DNA of 64,000 nt from Streptomyces typhae (GCF_009755605.1 NZ_WPNZ01000021.1:120656-184655), one strand, 5' to 3'; positions 34,879 to 44,676 are shown, counted from the stretch's first letter. Made by a program: numbers and translations. The notes: a model not told the origin generated them from the letters alone.

Positions 34879-35856
34879 ATGCGCGCTGCCCGGCTCATCA
34901 AGATGGTCCTGCTGCTCCAGTCGCGGGCCTCCATGACCGCCGCCGAGCTCGCCGAGGAGCTGGAGGTCTCGGAGCGGACCATCACGCGGGACGCCCAGGC
35001 TCTCTCGGAGGCGGGCGTCCCGGTGTACGCGGACCGGGGCAGGACGGGCGGGTACCGGCTGATCGGCGGCTACCGGACCCGTCTCACGGGCCTCGCCCGG
35101 AGCGAGGCGGAGGCTCTGTTCCTGTCCGGGGTCCCGGGCGCCCTGCGCGAGATGGGCCTGGAGGACGCCGCGTCCGCCGCCCGCCTGAAGGTCTCCGCCG
35201 CCCTGCTCCCGTCCCTGCGCGACGCCTCCCAGAACGCGTCCCAGCGCTTCCACCTGGACGCCCCGGGCTGGTTCAAGGAGACCCCGCCCCCGCCCCTGCT
35301 GCCGGTCGTGGCCGACGCGGTGTGGGACGACCGCCCCGTCGTGGCCCGCTACCGGCGCCAGGACTCCGAGGTGGAGCGGGAACTCGAACCGTACGGCCTG
35401 GTCCTCAAGGCGGGCGTCTGGTACCTGTGCGCCCGCGTCCCGGAGACGGCGTCCCACCGGGTGTACCGCATCGACCGCTTCACCTCCGTCACCCCCGGCA
35501 CCTCCGCGGGCGAACGCTTCGTCCGCGACGAGGACTTCGACCTGCCCGCGTTCTGGGAGGAACGCGCCGCCCAGTTCGCCCGCGCCATCCTGCGCGAGGA
35601 GACCGTCCTGCGCCTTTCCCCCGCCGGCGCCCGGCAGCTCCCCCACGTCACCGACCGCGCCGTCGCCGAGGAAGCCCTGGCCGGCGCCGAACCCGACGGC
35701 CTCGGCCGGGTCACCGTCACCCTGCCCGTCGAGTCCGCCGTCGTCGCGTACTCCCAACTCCTCGTCCTCGGCCCCGAGGTGGAGGTCCTTCAGCCGCCGG
35801 AGCTGCGGGAGCGCCTCGCCACGACGGCGGCCCGGATGGCCGAGCTCTACCGGTAG
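34879..35856 (+). CDS. HTH-WYL transcriptional regulator (YafY type)
   Basis: 325 residues. DeoR-like HTH 1-60 (MTAAELAEELEVSERTITRD), then WYL domain (about 140-230: YGLVLKAGVWYLCARV, RVYRIDRF) and WCX C-terminal domain. WYL proteins sense ligands or nucleic acids. CATCAT ends six bases before the ATG with no ribosome site. Stop codons overlap the convergent SDR gene by ten bases. Such pairs often control the neighbour, but divergent orientation is absent here, so the target is open. Confidence 0.9.
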   Translation: MRAARLIKMVLLLQSRASMTAAELAEELEVSERTITRDAQALSEAGVPVYADRGRTGGYRLIGGYRTRLTGLARSEAEALFLSGVPGALREMGLEDAASAARLKVSAALLPSLRDASQNASQRFHLDAPGWFKETPPPPLLPVVADAVWDDRPVVARYRRQDSEVERELEPYGLVLKAGVWYLCARVPETASHRVYRIDRFTSVTPGTSAGERFVRDEDFDLPAFWEERAAQFARAILREETVLRLSPAGARQLPHVTDRAVAEEALAGAEPDGLGRVTVTLPVESAVVAYSQLLVLGPEVEVLQPPELRERLATTAARMAELYR

Positions 35857-36836
35857 CCCGTCACGTCCGCCTCCTTGCTCTCCTGGTCGACCTCCATGAG
35901 GTACCGCCAGGCGTCCGGCGCCGAGCCGTCCACGTCCGTGAAGCCGTACTCCTTGGCGAGCCCGCCGCTGGACAGCGAGGCGCCGTTCCACCGGGCCACG
36001 TCGGGGTCCGACGCGAGGGCGGCGAGCGCCCGGCCCACGAACGTCGGCGTCTCGGAGATCGCGAAGTGCGGGTCCTGCTCGCAGCCCGCCAGCCAGTCGT
36101 CCTCGGTGACCTTGAAGTACGTGTCGAGCATCGCCTCGGAGCGCAGCCATCCCGGCGTCAGGCACACCGCCGTGCAGTCGTACTCCTTCAGTTCCTCCGC
36201 GAGCGCGCGCGCCATCCGCAGCGGCGCCGACTTCGCAAGGTCGTAGTAGAACGGCTCGCGGTAGCGGCTGTTGTACTCCTGCGTGCCGTCGGTCACCTCG
36301 ACCACCAGGCCGCCGGGGTTGCGGATCAGAAGCGGCAGCGCGTACCGGCTGGTGACGATGTGGCTCTCCACGCCGAGGCGCAGGATGCGCAGTCCCTTGT
36401 CCAGGTCGTGCTCCCACATCTTCTTGTCCCACTCGACGTGGACGTCGCCGCCCCAGATGTCGTTGACGAGGACGTCCAGGCGGCCGTGGTCCCGCTCGAT
36501 CCGCTCCACCAGGGCCCGTACCCGCTCCGGGTCGAGGTGGTCGGTGGGCACCGCCACGCCCGTGCCGCCCGTGCCCGCCTCCGTGCCCGCCGCGGTGACG
36601 AGGTCCGCGGTGCCCTCGATGGTCTCCTTGGTCCTGCCGACCTCGCTGGTGTGCTCCCGTGTCGTGCGGCCGGTGACGTACACCGTCGCCCCGGCCCGGC
36701 CCAGTTCCACCGCCATGGCCCGGCCCGCCCCGCGGGTCGCCCCGGCCACCAGCGCGATCTTCCCGGTCAGGCCGCCCGCCCCCGCTGCTGCCCCTGTCCG
36801 TCCGGTCATCCCGTACTCCGCTTCCTGCTCGTCCAT
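35847..36836 (-). CDS. Short-chain dehydrogenase/reductase
   Basis: 329-residue Rossmann SDR. NAD(P) motif GATRGAGRAMA near residue 33, NVNDIWGG-type segment LDVLVNDIWGGD, and active site TDGTQEYNSRYREPFYYDLAKSA with Tyr-x3-Lys; the catalytic Ser is replaced by Thr/Asp in VTDGT, so activity may differ. GTG/ATG choice: ATG 36836 (MDEQEAEYG) has weak AGGACG; ATG 36809 (MTGRTG) has GGAG at nine bases and is equally possible. Substrate unknown. Confidence 0.85.
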   Translation of the reverse strand: MDEQEAEYGMTGRTGAAAGAGGLTGKIALVAGATRGAGRAMAVELGRAGATVYVTGRTTREHTSEVGRTKETIEGTADLVTAAGTEAGTGGTGVAVPTDHLDPERVRALVERIERDHGRLDVLVNDIWGGDVHVEWDKKMWEHDLDKGLRILRLGVESHIVTSRYALPLLIRNPGGLVVEVTDGTQEYNSRYREPFYYDLAKSAPLRMARALAEELKEYDCTAVCLTPGWLRSEAMLDTYFKVTEDDWLAGCEQDPHFAISETPTFVGRALAALASDPDVARWNGASLSSGGLAKEYGFTDVDGSAPDAWRYLMEVDQESKEADVTGYR

Positions 36837-36989
36837 GGTTCCGTCCTGGTTCCGTGACGCAGACCCTCGCAGCGAAAGCCGACATCCTCTGTCGGTCTTT
36901 CCACGGGCATGTGCACGCATAACGACACAGCCGCATTCCGGCGCACTCCGCGTGCGCCCCCACCGCCCAGGACCGATGCTGGACCCGTG

Positions 36990-37511
36990 ATGGACGAGAC
37001 GGAGTTCTGGGAGATCGTGGACAGCACCCGCGAGGCCGCCGAGGGCGACCCCGAGGACCAGGCCGAGCTGGTCGTCGACAAGCTCCTGGAGTACGACCCG
37101 GACTCCGTCCTGGACTTCGCCCGGCACTTCGAGGCCCGCTACAACCGCGCGTACCGCTGGGACCTGTGGGGCGCGGCCTGGATCCTGCTCGACGGCGCGA
37201 GCGACGACGCCTTCGACTACTTCCGGTGCTGGCTGATCGGGCAGGGCCGGGAGGTCTTCGAGGGCGCCGTGCACGACCCGGACTCCCTCGCCGAGCTCCT
37301 CGACGACTTCGACGACGAGATCGACGGGGACGGCGAGGAGCTGGGCTACGCCGCCGACGAGGCGTACGAGCGGATGACCGGCGTCGTCGCCCCCGACCTC
37401 GGCATCACGCCCGCGCCGCCGGAGCCGGAGGGCACGCCCGTCGACCTCGAGGACGACGCGGCGCTCGCGCGGCTCTACCCGAAGCTGTGGGAGCGGTTCG
37501 CGTCCGCGTGA
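36990..37511 (+). CDS. DUF4240-type protein
   Basis: 173 residues, acidic, mainly helical: MDETEFWEIVDSTREAAEGD, ARHFEARYNRAYRWDLWGAAW, then an Asp/Glu-rich loop. It matches DUF4240, unknown function, common in Streptomyces. GTG at 36987, directly before the ATG, lies six bases after GATGCT, so the leaderless start may be that GTG. Confidence 0.85.
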   Translation: MDETEFWEIVDSTREAAEGDPEDQAELVVDKLLEYDPDSVLDFARHFEARYNRAYRWDLWGAAWILLDGASDDAFDYFRCWLIGQGREVFEGAVHDPDSLAELLDDFDDEIDGDGEELGYAADEAYERMTGVVAPDLGITPAPPEPEGTPVDLEDDAALARLYPKLWERFASA

Positions 37512-37548
37512 CCGTACCCGCCCGCCTCCGGCCGCGTACGCGGGCGCG

Positions 37549-38697
37549 CTACTCCCCCACCACGAACACCAGCAGCGCCACGTCGTCCTGCACCCCGCCG
37601 CTGTAGCGGACCAGGTCGCTCCAGATCGCGTCCGTGAAGGCCACGGGGTCGTCGCGCTCCGCCTCGAAGACCATCGGCAGCCGCTGCGCCAGCGGATAGA
37701 ACGCGCCGGACGCGTCCCGTGCCTCGGTCACGCCGTCGGTCACGGTCAGCAGCCAGTCGCCGGGCTCCAGGGGCACGACCGCGGGCCGCGGCGGGGCCGT
37801 GCCCGCGATGCCGAGGCCGAGCGGCGCGCCCGGGGCGACCTCAAGCTCGGTGACCGCGCCGCCGCGCAGCAGCAGCGGCGGCGGATGGCCGCAGCTGAGG
37901 AAGCTCAGCTCACGGCCCGCGTCGTCGAACTCCAGGAGGACGGCGGTGGTGAAGAGTTCACGGGGGTCGCCGGAGGGCGGTTCGTCGGGGTCGATGACCA
38001 GGCGCCGCTGGAGCGCCGCCTCCTCGGTGTCGATGACAAGGCGCCGGTCTAGGCGCCTGGCGACGCCCTCCAGGTCGCTCTCGTCGAGGACCGCCTCCCG
38101 GAAGGCCCCGAGCAGGGCCGCGACGGTTCCGACGGCGGCGAGCCCGTGCCCCTGCACGTCCCCGACCAGGGCGCGCACGCCGTGCGGGCCCCGGCGTACG
38201 TCGAAGAGGTCGCCACCGACGAGGGTGCCGCGCTGCGCGGCCCGGTACAGGCCGGCGCAGCGCACCGGGCCCACCCGGTCGGGGAGCGGCGGCAGGACCG
38301 CGAACTGGGCCGCCTCCGCGACCGTGCGGACCGTGACGAGCTGGGCGTCGCGGCGGCTGCGCACCCAGGAGAAGAGCACGCTGAGCACGGACACGAAGGC
38401 CACGGTCGCGGTGTCGCTCTCCCCGGGGTGCCCCAGGTCGTACTGCGGCAGGGAGATCAGGAGCAGGACGGCGGCGCCGAGGCCCGCGGTGGCGGCGGGC
38501 CCGTAGGCGAGGGCGGCCAGCGGGGGCACCGCGGCCAGCAGGAAGCTGAGGTCGATGGTCCGCGGGGTGGCGAGCTGGACCACGCACGTGACGACCAGGA
38601 GCACCGGCGCGGGCCAGCGCGCCCAAGGGGGCGCGGACGCGCCGCGCGGCCAGCCGGCCTCCCGCGCGTCCCGGCGCCTGGCCGCGGCCCTGATCAT
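37549..38697 (-). CDS. PP2C/SpoIIE-type serine phosphatase with membrane sensor
   Basis: 382 residues. Three to four helices (about 28-110) then a short linker coil and a SpoIIE phosphatase domain (about 145-380): GGDLFDV, ALVGDVQGHG with the metal Asp residues, DWLLTVTDGVTEARD and DDVALLV. It likely acts on an anti-sigma antagonist. A duplicated RRLVID (RRLVIDTEEAALQ then RRLVIDPDEPPSG, about 228-250) looks like a recent internal repeat. ATG preceded by GGAAGGAGC. Confidence 0.94.
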   Translation of the reverse strand: MIRAAARRRDAREAGWPRGASAPPWARWPAPVLLVVTCVVQLATPRTIDLSFLLAAVPPLAALAYGPAATAGLGAAVLLLISLPQYDLGHPGESDTATVAFVSVLSVLFSWVRSRRDAQLVTVRTVAEAAQFAVLPPLPDRVGPVRCAGLYRAAQRGTLVGGDLFDVRRGPHGVRALVGDVQGHGLAAVGTVAALLGAFREAVLDESDLEGVARRLDRRLVIDTEEAALQRRLVIDPDEPPSGDPRELFTTAVLLEFDDAGRELSFLSCGHPPPLLLRGGAVTELEVAPGAPLGLGIAGTAPPRPAVVPLEPGDWLLTVTDGVTEARDASGAFYPLAQRLPMVFEAERDDPVAFTDAIWSDLVRYSGGVQDDVALLVFVVGE

Positions 38698-38824
38698 CGG
38701 TGCTCCTTCCCGGCGGACCGGAGGACGAGTCCACGCTCCTACGGGCGGGCACCGGGCGCACGCCGGGCCGGTCCGTCAGGGCTTCGCCGGGGCGGGCGAG
38801 GCGGCGGGCACGGCAGCGGGCTGC

Positions 38825-39313
38825 TCAGACGGGGCGGCCCATCAGGACGTCGTCGACGTACCTGCCGTCCAGGAGGAACTCGCCGGGCAGGACGCCCTCG
38901 ACGGCGAAGCCCTCGGACTCGTAGAGCGTGCGGGCCGCCGTGTTGTGCCCGAGGACGCGCAGCGTGACGCGGCGGGCGCCCTGGCGGCGGGCCTCCTCCA
39001 CCGCGGCGCGCAGCAGCAGGCGCCCCACGCCCTTGCCGCGCGCCGCGTCGGCGACGACGAAGCCGAGGATCTGGCGCACGTGCGCGTTCACGGCGAGCGG
39101 CGTCGGGAAGCCGAGCCGGATGTAGCCGACCGTCCTCCCGTCCAGTTCGGCGACCAAGTGGTCGCCGGGGCCGAAGCGTTCGGTGAAGAACGGCTCGTGC
39201 GGCGGCTGCGGGCGCGGCTGGACGGAGTGCAGGGTGGACCAGTGGTCGCGGTCCAGACGGGCCAGCACGTCGTCGTCCTCGGCACGCGCGGTGCGTATGT
39301 ACGTCTGCTGCAT
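38825..39313 (-). CDS. GNAT N-acetyltransferase
   Basis: 162-residue acetyl-CoA-dependent acyltransferase. Motif A VADAARGKGVGRLLLRAAV binds CoA; VTLRVLGHNTAARTLYESEGF is the typical C-terminal beta5-alpha4 block. Acceptor not deducible. ATG (QQTYIRTARAED) chosen; a GTG nine bases upstream is possible. Divergent from the TIGR01777 gene. Confidence 0.9.
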   Translation of the reverse strand: MQQTYIRTARAEDDDVLARLDRDHWSTLHSVQPRPQPPHEPFFTERFGPGDHLVAELDGRTVGYIRLGFPTPLAVNAHVRQILGFVVADAARGKGVGRLLLRAAVEEARRQGARRVTLRVLGHNTAARTLYESEGFAVEGVLPGEFLLDGRYVDDVLMGRPV

Positions 39314-39375
39314 GAGCGTCACTGTACGGCGGCGGTACGACGGCACACGCCCCCTTTTCACGGCAGGATGGGCCC

Positions 39376-40398
39376 ATGGACAAGCCCGAACCACCCGCGG
39401 AGTCACCGGCCCCTTCGACGCCCTCCGGGAAGGCCGCCGAGCAGGCCGCCGAGCAGGCCACCGAGCAGGCCGCCGAGGGAAACCCCGGCAAGGCCTCCGG
39501 CGGCCCGGGACGCGTCGCCGTGGCGGGGGCCTCCGGCCTCATCGGGACGGCGCTCACCCGCTCCCTGGCGGCCGACGGGTACGAGGTGGTGCGCCTGGTG
39601 CGCCGGGCGCCGCGGGCCGCGGACGAGGTGCGCTGGGACCCCGCGAAGGGGTACGTGGACGCGGACGGGCTCGCGGGCTGCGAGGCCGTCGTGAACCTGG
39701 CGGGCGCCGGCATCGGGGACCGCCGCTGGAACGACGCGTACAAGCGTGAGCTGAGGGACAGCAGGGTCCTCGGCACCAGGACGCTCGCCGCCGCCGTGAC
39801 CGCGCTCGGCACCCCGCCCCGCGTGTTCCTGAACGGCAGCGCGATCGGCTACTACGGAGACACCGGCTCCCGCGCGGTGGACGAGAGCGCCCCCGCCGGG
39901 GAGGGTTTCCTGCCGTCCATGTGCGTGGAGTGGGAGCAGGCGGCCGCGCCGGTCGAGGAGGCGGGCGTGCGCACGGTGTTCGCGCGCAGCGGTCTGGTGG
40001 TGGCGCGCGGGGGCGGCGCCTGGGGCCGGATGTTCCCGCTCTTCAAGGCGGGGCTCGGCGGGCGCCTCGGCGACGGGCGGCAGTACTGGAGCTTCATCGC
40101 GCTGCGCGACGAGGTGGCGGCGCTGCGGCATCTGCTCGCGCGCGACGACCTGGCGGGTCCTTTCAACCTGACGGCGCCGGAACCGGTCACCAACCGCGAG
40201 GTGACGGCCGCCATGGGCCGGGTCCTTCGGCGCCCCACGCTGTTCCCGGCGCCCGCGCCCGCGCTGCGCCTGGTCCTCGGGGAGATGGCGGGGGACGTCC
40301 TCGGCAGCCAGCGCGTGCTTCCGGCCAGGCTCACGGAGTCCGGTTTCGCCTTCGCCCACCCCCGGATCGACGACGCGGTGCGGGCCGCGCTGCGGTGA
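39376..40398 (+). CDS. TIGR01777-family NAD(P)-binding epimerase-like protein
   Basis: 340 residues. Low-complexity start with EQAAEQATEQAAEG, then an extended SDR fold: VAVAGASGLIGTAL near 48, NLAGAGIGDRRW (family hallmark), NGSAIGYYG and C-terminal GDVLGSQRVLP. The orthologue Rv2216 lies at the same point in mycobacteria. Function unknown. CAGGAT lies six bases before the ATG with no ribosome site (leaderless). Confidence 0.92.
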   Translation: MDKPEPPAESPAPSTPSGKAAEQAAEQATEQAAEGNPGKASGGPGRVAVAGASGLIGTALTRSLAADGYEVVRLVRRAPRAADEVRWDPAKGYVDADGLAGCEAVVNLAGAGIGDRRWNDAYKRELRDSRVLGTRTLAAAVTALGTPPRVFLNGSAIGYYGDTGSRAVDESAPAGEGFLPSMCVEWEQAAAPVEEAGVRTVFARSGLVVARGGGAWGRMFPLFKAGLGGRLGDGRQYWSFIALRDEVAALRHLLARDDLAGPFNLTAPEPVTNREVTAAMGRVLRRPTLFPAPAPALRLVLGEMAGDVLGSQRVLPARLTESGFAFAHPRIDDAVRAALR

Positions 40399-40608
40399 CA
40401 CCCGGGGCGCGTGCCTCCGGCCGGGCCACCGGCCGCGCCCCGTACCGCGCACGTGTGCGACCGGCGTGCGACCGTGCCCGGTCCATGCGCGAGTGCCCCG
40501 GGACGCCCGCACTCCTACCCTCAAGCGAACTCGGGGATTCCGCCGCCCTGCCGAGGGCATAAGGCTCCCCAGCAGTCGAGCGAGCCGCGCAACCGCCGGG
40601 AGGAGCAC

Positions 40609-42021
40609 GTGCCAGAGCCTGCGCACCATGCCGATGTCGTCATCGTGGGGGCCGGGATCGCGGGACTGTCGGCCGCCCACCGCCTGACCAGGGCCGGTGT
40701 AACGACCATTGTCCTGGAAGCCGCCCCTTACGTCGGCGGCCGGATGTCCACGGAGAAGGTGGACGGCTTCCGGCTCGACCGGATCGGTCAGCTGCTGACC
40801 ACGTCCTATCCGGAACTGCGGCACGCGCCCGGACTCGACGCCCTCGTCCTGCGCCCGTTCGCGCCCGGCCTCCTCGTGCACAGCGAGGGCAGGCACCACC
40901 GTGCGGCGGAGCCCGCCGGGAGCAAGAGCGCAGGGGGCGCACGGGGCGCACTCACTGCGGCACGCGCCCTGGCAAGCGCCCCTCGGGTGGCGCGGCCGCG
41001 GCGCCCGGCGCCCGGTGCCCCGCCCCGGCACCCGGCCGGAACCACACCCCGGCCTTCCAGGCCCGGCTCCCGCACCACGCCCCTGGGCGGCGCGCTCGAT
41101 CAGGCCCGTCTCGGGGCGGCCCTCGCCCGTATCGCGGCGACCCCGGTCCCCCGGCTCCTCGCCCGCCCCGAACTTCCCGCCGTGCAGGCCCTGACGGCGC
41201 GCGGCCTGCCCGCGCGCACCGTGGCGGGGTTCCTGCGCCCGCTGCTCTCGGCGCTGCTGTGCGACCCGGACCTGACGACGTCGAGCCGCTGCGCCGACCT
41301 CGCCCTGCACGCCTTCGCGCGGGGCCGGCTCTGTCTGCCCGAGGGCGGCGCCGACGCCCTGCCCGAACTGCTCGCGGCCGCGCTGCCGCCGGGGACCGTG
41401 CGCACCGGCGTACGCGTCACCTCGGTGTCCGCGAACCGTGTCACCACCGCGGAGCACGGCGAGCTGTCCTGCGCCGGTGTGCTGCTCGCCACCGACGCGC
41501 GCGCCGCCGCCGAGCTGCTTCCGGGCCTGCGGGTGCCGTCCTTCCACCCGGTGACCGTGGTGCACCACGAGGCCCCCGAGCCGCCGCTCGCCGAACCCGC
41601 CCTGCTGCTCGACGCCGACCGCCGGGGCCCGGTCGCGCACACGGCCGTGGTCAGCCGCGTCGACCCCACCCGTGCGCCCGCGGGCCGCACCCTGGTCTCC
41701 TCGACCGTCCTCGGCCCTCCCCCGGACGACCTGGAGCACCGGGTGCGCACCCACCTCGCGGAGCTGTACGGCACCGCCACGGACAGCTGGCAGCTCCTCG
41801 CCGTCCACCACACCCGCGAGGCGGTGCCCGCGATGCCGCCGCCGCACGACCTGCGCCGTCCCGTACGGCTCCTCGCGGGCCTGTACGTGTGCGGCGACCA
41901 CCGGGACACCAGCACCGTGCAGGGCGCGCTGCACTCGGGCCGCAGGGCCGCTGCCGCGGCGCTGGCCGACCTCGGGGTCGAACCGGCGGCCGCGGAGGAG
42001 GCCTTGCCCGCGGCGGCGTAA
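40609..42021 (+). CDS. FAD-dependent oxidoreductase (phytoene desaturase / amine oxidase fold)
   Basis: 470 residues. FAD site VIVGAGIAGLSAAHRLTRAG (9-28), second motif VGGRMSTEKVDGFRLDRIGQ and C-terminal LYVCGDHRDTSTVQGALHSG closing the FAD pocket. A Pro/Arg/Ala-rich stretch (about 100-165, RPRRPAPGAPPRHPAGTT) is not part of the fold and looks like an insertion. GTG start behind GGGAGGAGCAC. No carotenoid genes are nearby, so the substrate is unknown. Confidence 0.88.
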   Translation: MPEPAHHADVVIVGAGIAGLSAAHRLTRAGVTTIVLEAAPYVGGRMSTEKVDGFRLDRIGQLLTTSYPELRHAPGLDALVLRPFAPGLLVHSEGRHHRAAEPAGSKSAGGARGALTAARALASAPRVARPRRPAPGAPPRHPAGTTPRPSRPGSRTTPLGGALDQARLGAALARIAATPVPRLLARPELPAVQALTARGLPARTVAGFLRPLLSALLCDPDLTTSSRCADLALHAFARGRLCLPEGGADALPELLAAALPPGTVRTGVRVTSVSANRVTTAEHGELSCAGVLLATDARAAAELLPGLRVPSFHPVTVVHHEAPEPPLAEPALLLDADRRGPVAHTAVVSRVDPTRAPAGRTLVSSTVLGPPPDDLEHRVRTHLAELYGTATDSWQLLAVHHTREAVPAMPPPHDLRRPVRLLAGLYVCGDHRDTSTVQGALHSGRRAAAAALADLGVEPAAAEEALPAAA

Positions 42022-42092
42022 CGGTTCCGTCGGGTGCCGCCCACAGGGCTCCCGTCGATCGGCGCTCCGCGCCTCGTCCTCAAACGCCGGAC

Positions 42093-42129
42093 GGGCTGGA
42101 TGCTTGCCGCCCTGGCAAGCATCCAGCCC
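42093..42129. terminator. Bidirectional terminator in a dispersed Streptomyces repeat
   Basis: Sixteen-base perfect stem (GGGCTGGATGCTTGCC) with a five-base loop, between convergent stops. Preceded by CTCAAACGCCGGACGGGCTGG (in two blocks), an intergenic motif found in many Streptomyces. Confidence 0.85.
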
Positions 42130-42141
42130 TCCGGGCGCCCG

Positions 42142-43584
42142 CTAACCGAGTGCCGCGACCTTGTCGCGGTACCCGCGCACGGGTGCCGCGTCCCGGTAGG
42201 GCTCCAAGCGGCGTTCGAAGTCCCGTACGTACTCCACCGCACGGACCGAGCGCATCTCGCCCGCCGCCTGGGCCGCCTCCGCGCCGAGCTGGCAGGCCTG
42301 CTCCAGTTCGCCGAGGCCGAGGCGGGCGGAGGCGAGGACGACGCGGCAGAAGAGCCTGCTGCGGGCGTAGCCGGGGGCACGCAGTTGCAGGGAGCGCTCG
42401 GCGTGCTGGGCGGCGGCGCGGTACTGCTGGAGGTCGCGGTTGCAGTGCGCGAACTCGTCGGCGAGCTGGGCCTCGTCGAAGAAGCGCGCCCAGTACGGGA
42501 CCTCGTCACCGGGCCGTGCCGTCTCCAGGACGCGCTCGGCCCGCACCATCGACGCCGCGCAGGCCCGCACCTCTCCGAGCACCCCGTGCCCGCGCGCCTC
42601 GACGGCGTGCAGCAGGGCCTGGACGACGGGTGGCGCCGATGAGCCGACGCCCTGCTGGGCGACGCGGGCGAGCTGCACCGCCTCGCGTCCGTGGCCGAGG
42701 TAGACGGCCTGGCGGCTCATGGTGACCAGGACGTAGCTGCCGTACGCGCGATCGCCCGCGGCCTGCGACAGGCGCAGGGCCTGCACGAAGTACCGCTGGG
42801 CGAGGCCGTGCGCCGCGATGTCGTACGACGTCCAGCCCGCGAGCCGGGTCAGATCGGCCGCGGCGGCGAACAGGCGGCGCCCGGCCTGCTCGCCGTAGGT
42901 GCCGCGGAGCATCGGCTCGGCCTCGTGCTCCAGATAGCGGACCAGGGCCTGGCGGGCGTGCCCGCCGCCGTAGGCGTGGTCCAGGGCGCGGAACAGCTCG
43001 CCGACGGAGCGCAGGGCCGCGATGTCGCCGCCGGTGACCCGGTGGCCGGGGCCGCGGTCGGTGTCGCGGCGCTGGCGGGGCACGGCGGGGCGGCCCTGGG
43101 CGGGCACGCGCGGGCTCTGCTGGGGCTCGCCGCGGGCGACGCGCTCGTCGGCGCGGCCGATCAGCCAGTCCCGGCTCGGCACCACCAGCCCGGCCGGGGT
43201 GAAGGCGATCTTGCGCAGTTCCGCGTGGCTGCCGGAGTCCTTGCGCCACAGGCCGCCGACGATGTCGACGGCCTCCTCGGGCGAGGAGGCGAACTCCAGG
43301 CCCGCGTAGACGGGCGCGCACGCGTCGAGCCCGAGGTCCTGCGCGGAGAGCCGGCGGCCGAGCCGCCGGGTGAAGACCTCCGCGATCAGTGCGGGGGTCG
43401 TGCCGCGCGGCTGCTGGCCTCTGAGCCAGCGCGTCACCGATGTCTTGTCGTACCTGAGATCGAGACCGTGCTCGAGCCCTAGCTGATCGACGCGGCGCGC
43501 GAGGCCCGCATTGGAGAAACCTGCTTCCGCGATGAGCGCGGCTAGCTGTCGGTTGGGGGTGCGCTGCGGAGGTCGTTCCGTCAT
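42142..43584 (-). CDS. NsdA-like transcriptional regulator
   Basis: 480 residues. N-terminal winged or XRE-like segment (1-65: NRQLAALIAEAGFSNAGLARRVDQLG, SVTRWLRGQQP) and a long TPR-like helical part (about 190-460). This is the architecture of the Streptomyces NsdA-type regulators of antibiotic production and sporulation. A Pro/Arg-rich loop (about 150-180) separates them. ATG chosen; AGGAGAC lies 13 bases upstream. Divergent from lipB. Confidence 0.85.
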   Translation of the reverse strand: MTERPPQRTPNRQLAALIAEAGFSNAGLARRVDQLGLEHGLDLRYDKTSVTRWLRGQQPRGTTPALIAEVFTRRLGRRLSAQDLGLDACAPVYAGLEFASSPEEAVDIVGGLWRKDSGSHAELRKIAFTPAGLVVPSRDWLIGRADERVARGEPQQSPRVPAQGRPAVPRQRRDTDRGPGHRVTGGDIAALRSVGELFRALDHAYGGGHARQALVRYLEHEAEPMLRGTYGEQAGRRLFAAAADLTRLAGWTSYDIAAHGLAQRYFVQALRLSQAAGDRAYGSYVLVTMSRQAVYLGHGREAVQLARVAQQGVGSSAPPVVQALLHAVEARGHGVLGEVRACAASMVRAERVLETARPGDEVPYWARFFDEAQLADEFAHCNRDLQQYRAAAQHAERSLQLRAPGYARSRLFCRVVLASARLGLGELEQACQLGAEAAQAAGEMRSVRAVEYVRDFERRLEPYRDAAPVRGYRDKVAALG

Positions 43585-43875
43585 CAGCTGTGCGGTCTCC
43601 TGCCTTCCGGGCCTGCCTTGAGCAGCCCTTATGGCCTCGTGAACGGCGCGAATGTAGCGGCGATGAGGCCGCTCATCGTGACCTTCAAGCCGCATTCATC
43701 CGATCGTGTGAGGATTGGCCGGACGGCTGACGTGATGTGGCCGGACGTACAGTGGCAGGGGCGCGATCCGTGCACGGTGAAGGTTTCCGGGTGCGGGGCG
43801 GGTCCGCGGCCGGGACGGCGGAGTGCCCGCGGCGGCCGCGGAGTACACGGGGACGGTTCTAGGGAGGCACGCGCC

Positions 43876-44676
43876 GTGGGCGAGTTGCGATTCATCCGGC
43901 TGGGGTTCGGCCCCGAGTCCGTGGAGTACCAGGAGGCCTGGGACGAGCAGCGCCGGGTGCACGCCGCCCGCTTCGCCGACGAGGCCCCCGACACCTGTCT
44001 GCTCCTGGAGCACCCGCCGGTCTACACGGCGGGCCGCAGGACCGATCCGAGCGAGCGCCCGCTGGACGGCACGCCCGTCGTGGACGTGGACCGCGGCGGC
44101 AAGATCACCTGGCACGGCCCGGGGCAGCTCGTCGGCTACCCGATCCAGAAACTGCCGCGTCCGGTGGACGTCGTAGCACATGTACGACGTCTGGAAGAGG
44201 CCCTTATCCGAACGTGTGCCGAGTTCGGTCTCGCGACCACGCGGGTGGAAGGGCGCAGCGGCGTATGGGTCCTCGGTGATCCGGTGGAGTCGCGTCCGGC
44301 CCTCGGCGGCCTGAGCCTCGACTTCGACCCCCGGCTCCAGGACGACGAGTTCGACCCCCGCCTCAACGGCCCGGAGTACGCGCCCTCCAACGCGGGCCAG
44401 CGCCGCGAGGACCGCAAGGTCGCCGCGATCGGCATCCGCGTCGCCAAGGGCGTCACGATGCACGGCTTCGCCCTGAACGTGAACCCGGACAACACCTGGT
44501 TCGACCGGATCGTGCCGTGCGGCATCCGGGACGCGGGGGTGACGTCGATCGCCCACGAGCTGGGCCGCGACGTCACGATCGCCGACGTCCTGCCGGTGGC
44601 CGAGAAGCATCTGCGGGACGTCCTGGAGAACGCGGAGCTGAAGCCGCGCGAGGTGGCGAAGCCCGCGCTCGCCTAG
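43876..44676 (+). CDS. lipB: Octanoyltransferase
   Basis: 266 residues. Transfers octanoate from acyl carrier protein to the lipoyl domains. Motif GGKITWHGPGQLVGYP, then KVAAIGIRVAKGVTMHGFALNVN with the catalytic Lys, and the Cys in IVPCGI. An insertion (about 120-145, PRLQDDEFDPRLNGPE) is common in actinobacteria. GTG start after AGGGAGGC. Next is lipA. Confidence 0.96.
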   Translation: MGELRFIRLGFGPESVEYQEAWDEQRRVHAARFADEAPDTCLLLEHPPVYTAGRRTDPSERPLDGTPVVDVDRGGKITWHGPGQLVGYPIQKLPRPVDVVAHVRRLEEALIRTCAEFGLATTRVEGRSGVWVLGDPVESRPALGGLSLDFDPRLQDDEFDPRLNGPEYAPSNAGQRREDRKVAAIGIRVAKGVTMHGFALNVNPDNTWFDRIVPCGIRDAGVTSIAHELGRDVTIADVLPVAEKHLRDVLENAELKPREVAKPALA

